Assembly (NCBI RefSeq): GCF_030733385.1
Contig: NZ_JASHJC010000001.1
Coordinates: forward strand, 124,001 to 188,000
DNA: 64,000 bases
Direction: 5' to 3'
DNA from: Roseovarius sp. MMSF_3359
Lineage (GTDB): Bacteria; Pseudomonadota; Alphaproteobacteria; Rhodobacterales; Rhodobacteraceae
Part shown: positions 61,854 through 64,000 of the stretch, piece by piece
Layout of the letters: each line of letters begins with the position of its first letter
Position numbering within the stretch: position 1 is the stretch's first letter
The notes under the pieces: model-generated
The model's input: the letters and a program-made list of their open reading frames with translations, nothing else
Database searches by the model: none
Told to the model about the DNA's origin: nothing
Program-made: the position numbers and the translations under genes

Positions 61854-61946
61854 GAGGTTGGCGCGGGCGAGCGCCTCGCCAACCCGGTCAGATCCGGAAG
61901 GAAGCAGCCGTAACGAGCCCCGCTTGGGTCGTTGTCCAGCCTCTCA
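61851..61946 (+). ncRNA. ffs: Signal recognition particle RNA (4.5S type)
   Basis: The conserved apical domain reads GGTCAGATCCGGAAGGAAGC followed by AGCCGTAACGAGCC, which is the binding site for Ffh. The ends TGAGAGGTTGG and CCAGCCTCTCA pair, giving a 96-base hairpin RNA. The first bases coincide with the stop codon of the CpdB-like gene. An integrase gene begins 101 bases after the RNA's end. Confidence 0.95.
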
Positions 61947-62047
61947 CCTTACAATCATCTATCCCATTGTAATCAAATAAAACCCTTGCAATACAGGGCG
62001 TTTGCCTGTTTGACGGTTACAAATTTGGTTACAAAACGGGTTTGAAC
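61930..62047 (+). other. Probable attachment site: 3' end of ffs followed by integrated DNA
   Basis: An integrase gene directly after a conserved RNA gene suggests integration at its 3' end. The region after 61946 is AT-rich compared with the window. The other att copy should lie beyond the window, so the core repeat cannot be seen here. Confidence 0.5.
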
Positions 62048-63607
62048 ATGGCTGGTAAGGTAAGAAATCTGGTGAACCGTTCCGGGCGCTATCATGCGCG
62101 CCTTGTGGTGCCGAAAGACCTGCGCGGTATCAACGGTCTCAAGACTGAGATCAGGAAACCTTTGGGCGGTGATTACCGGCAGGCGCTCAAATTGCTGCCG
62201 GGTGCAGTGGCTCAGCTTCAACATGAGATTGCCTTGGCAGAACGCAAGCTGCACGGCACCCATGCACCGGCCCGGTATCCCTTGGCACCAGACCAGCTGG
62301 CCCTGAGTCACTACAACCAACGTCTCGCCTTCGATGATGAACTGCGTAACGATCCACGGTGGCCATCGGTTGGTCTGGATGATCTCTTGATCGAGCGTCT
62401 GCGTGGTGCCGTCGCTGGCCGGTCCAGCGATGATGAATTGCAATCGCTGGTAGGGGATCAGATTGAACGCTTCCGTGCGGCTGGCAACCTGGACGCCAAG
62501 AAAGGATCGGACAGGTGGCGGGATATAGCGCGCGCCCTGTGCAGCGCCGAACTGGAAGCGCTGGCGCGAGTAGCTGAGCGCGACGAAGGCGACTTCACCG
62601 GCCGGCCAATGGACCCATTGATTGCGAACGCACAGCCGCCAGCGGAACCCACTGAGCCGGTGCGCTTGTCCAAGCTATGGGCGGATTACGTCCAGAGCCG
62701 TCAGACGCTCGGCTATATGCAAGACGGTGGTCGCAGGCAGGAACTGGCAATCAAGAGCCTGCGCGAGTTTCTGCGGCACGAGGATGCGGCCAAGATCACC
62801 AAGAAGAACATGGCGGATTGGCTGGAACACACCTTGAAGAAGAAACAGCCATCGACGATCAGCAAGGTGTATCTGCCAACGATCCGCAGCCTGTTTAGGT
62901 GGGCCGTGGAAAAAGACCTGATGACCGACAACCCTGCCGCCAGCATTCGGTTGGCACCACAGCGCACCGTCCAGAACCGCGAGCGCGGATATACCACGGC
63001 CGAGGCTACCGCGTTGCTCAAAGCGGTTCGCGCGTATGAACCGAAGGTGGCACACCACGGCAAGGTCATGGAGGGCCAGAAGGTCACCGCAGCCAAAAGG
63101 TGGGTTCCCTGGCTGTGTGCCTTCACTGGTGCAAGGGTGGCCGAGATTACGCAACTTCGGCGCGAGGATTTCCGGCAGGACGGTGATAGCTGGATCGTCC
63201 GGATTACCCCCGAAGCGGGTGGCACCAAGACTGGCCAGTGGCGCGACGTTCCTTTGCATACGCAGATCATCAGCCTTGGATTTCTCGATTACCTTGAGGC
63301 AGTCAAGAGCGGTCCGATTTTCCACAACGCCAAAGACCCAAAGCAATACCGGACGCACTCAAAGAAGTTGGCAAATCGCGTTGGTGATTGGCTTAGGTTA
63401 GAAAACCTAGTGCCGGACGGTGTGCAGCCGTCGCATGGCTGGCGGCACCGGTTCAAGACCGTTGGGCGTGAACTAGGCATCCAAGATCGTATTCTGGACG
63501 CCATTCAAGGCCACGCCGCGCGCACTGCTGGCGACGAATACGGCGACGTTACGATCCAAACGAAGATTGCGGCTATCGAAAAGTTGCCGGATTACAAACT
63601 GAATTAG
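62048..63607 (+). CDS. Tyrosine recombinase (integrase) of an integrated element
   Basis: The 519-residue protein has a DUF6538-like N-terminal DNA-binding region (RSGRYHARLVVPKDL), a core-binding domain (about 215-300) and the catalytic domain with Arg363 in CAFTGARVAEI, the box HGWR (His463, Arg466) and the nucleophile Tyr498 in GDEYGDV. It should cut and rejoin att sites of an island or prophage. GC content is lower than in the preceding genes. The frame also offers TTG at 62042; ATG at 62048 is preferred. No excisionase is seen beside it. Confidence 0.92.
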   Translation: MAGKVRNLVNRSGRYHARLVVPKDLRGINGLKTEIRKPLGGDYRQALKLLPGAVAQLQHEIALAERKLHGTHAPARYPLAPDQLALSHYNQRLAFDDELRNDPRWPSVGLDDLLIERLRGAVAGRSSDDELQSLVGDQIERFRAAGNLDAKKGSDRWRDIARALCSAELEALARVAERDEGDFTGRPMDPLIANAQPPAEPTEPVRLSKLWADYVQSRQTLGYMQDGGRRQELAIKSLREFLRHEDAAKITKKNMADWLEHTLKKKQPSTISKVYLPTIRSLFRWAVEKDLMTDNPAASIRLAPQRTVQNRERGYTTAEATALLKAVRAYEPKVAHHGKVMEGQKVTAAKRWVPWLCAFTGARVAEITQLRREDFRQDGDSWIVRITPEAGGTKTGQWRDVPLHTQIISLGFLDYLEAVKSGPIFHNAKDPKQYRTHSKKLANRVGDWLRLENLVPDGVQPSHGWRHRFKTVGRELGIQDRILDAIQGHAARTAGDEYGDVTIQTKIAAIEKLPDYKLN

Positions 63608-63628
63608 CCAGCCGCCAAGTCGTAGTGG

Positions 63629-63928
63629 TTACTTGCAGGCGTAAGCATCCGCTTGGACAACCGTTTGTGCTTGCGACGTTGACGACGCTGAAACAACGAA
63701 GGCGTTACCACCGCGTCGCGCGACCTCGTTTCTGACTTTGTTGTAAGCACTGTTCACGTCCGCCGCCACATCAATCCCCATGCTCTCGCCCCCTGTGACT
63801 GGTCCAAGGAACTGGCAGGTGTCCGTCATATTTGGGTTTATCTGTCGAACTCGCTCAGCGCCGGGTTCAAGTGCAGTCGAGCAAGCGCCAACTGTAGCAG
63901 CCGTTATCAGAAGTATGAAAGATCGCAT
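63629..63928 (-). CDS. Small lipoprotein (DUF4156-like)
   Basis: The 99-residue product has a lipoprotein signal with lipobox VGAC and a compact domain with the pattern DTCQFLGPVTGG, ARRGGNAFVVSAS and a C-terminal AYACK, as in DUF4156/RcsF-like small lipoproteins whose two Cys may form a disulfide. It is convergent with the integrase gene and likely belongs to the integrated element. The ATG at 63928 gives the signal peptide. Confidence 0.75.
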   Translation of the reverse strand: MRSFILLITAATVGACSTALEPGAERVRQINPNMTDTCQFLGPVTGGESMGIDVAADVNSAYNKVRNEVARRGGNAFVVSASSTSQAQTVVQADAYACK

Positions 63929-64000
63929 GTTATGTGCCTGTATTCTTTGTAGATTCGTTCCGGGGACAACATTTGCGCAATTTAAGGTTGTCCACAACGG

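Overview
The window looks like chromosome from an alphaproteobacterium of the Rhodobacteraceae (Roseobacter group). The evidence is high GC, the gene content and order (era-DUF1491, ftsK-lolA, dnaX/ybaB/recR, the cell-cycle regulator TrcR), a GTTC-N7-GTTC type SOS box, and above all a DUF1127 gene followed by four CCUCCUCCC-loop (CcsR, or 'cuckoo') small RNAs, a signature of this family. The window holds no rRNA genes, and I saw no tRNA gene and no CRISPR array.

Layout. 1-3.3 kb: a glycosylase fragment, era, DUF1491 and an unknown membrane-anchored protein. 3.4-5.9 kb: the first of three large FAD/GcvT-fold demethylating dehydrogenases. 6.1-8.2 kb: a stand-alone DnaB-like ATPase, two strong hairpins, a cobalamin riboswitch in front of an 88-residue orphan ORF, and the CcsR/DUF1127 locus on the minus strand. 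8.4-14.1 kb: mrp, an HpaI-type aldolase overlapping glucokinase, and two saccharopine dehydrogenases enclosing a SemiSWEET transporter. 14.3-31 kb: mainly housekeeping and redox genes (hybrid histidine kinase, peroxiredoxin, ferredoxin reductase, rsmD, ubiH-like, amidase, aminotransferase, ftsK, lolA, a lytic transglycosylase lipoprotein, hspQ, rhodanese, a gamma-glutamyltransferase homologue, an RsbV/RsbW-like pair). 31-33.7 kb: thiolase, a TetR regulator with its membrane-protein target, and free-methionine sulfoxide reductase.

34-46 kb is a catabolic locus for N-methylated compounds. It has an XRE-cupin regulator with two matching inverted repeats upstream, two LysE-type exporters, two tandem GFA (formaldehyde/glutathione) proteins, a second FAD/GcvT dehydrogenase, a quinone-oxidoreductase-like enzyme, a PNPOx-like protein, a cupin, a homocysteine (betaine) S-methyltransferase, a GlxA/AraC regulator, and a third FAD/GcvT enzyme that most resembles dimethylglycine dehydrogenase. 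Together these suggest stepwise demethylation of glycine betaine or a similar substrate, with formaldehyde capture and methyl transfer to homocysteine.

46-62 kb: RluA-type pseudouridine synthase, RNase T2, TrcR, several secreted proteins, recR-ybaB-(inserted orphan)-dnaX, a PilZ protein, a zinc metallopeptidase, a phosphatase, a PHP phosphoesterase, NudC and a CpdB-like nucleotidase. The signal-recognition-particle RNA gene (ffs) overlaps the last codon of the nucleotidase. Immediately after ffs comes a tyrosine integrase, so the right end of the window probably enters an integrated element that uses ffs as its attachment site.

The least explained items are the riboswitch-controlled orphan ORF, the unknown gene behind an SOS box at 18.4 kb, the tandem hairpins at 6.9 kb, and the regulatory repeats around the methylamine/betaine-type locus.
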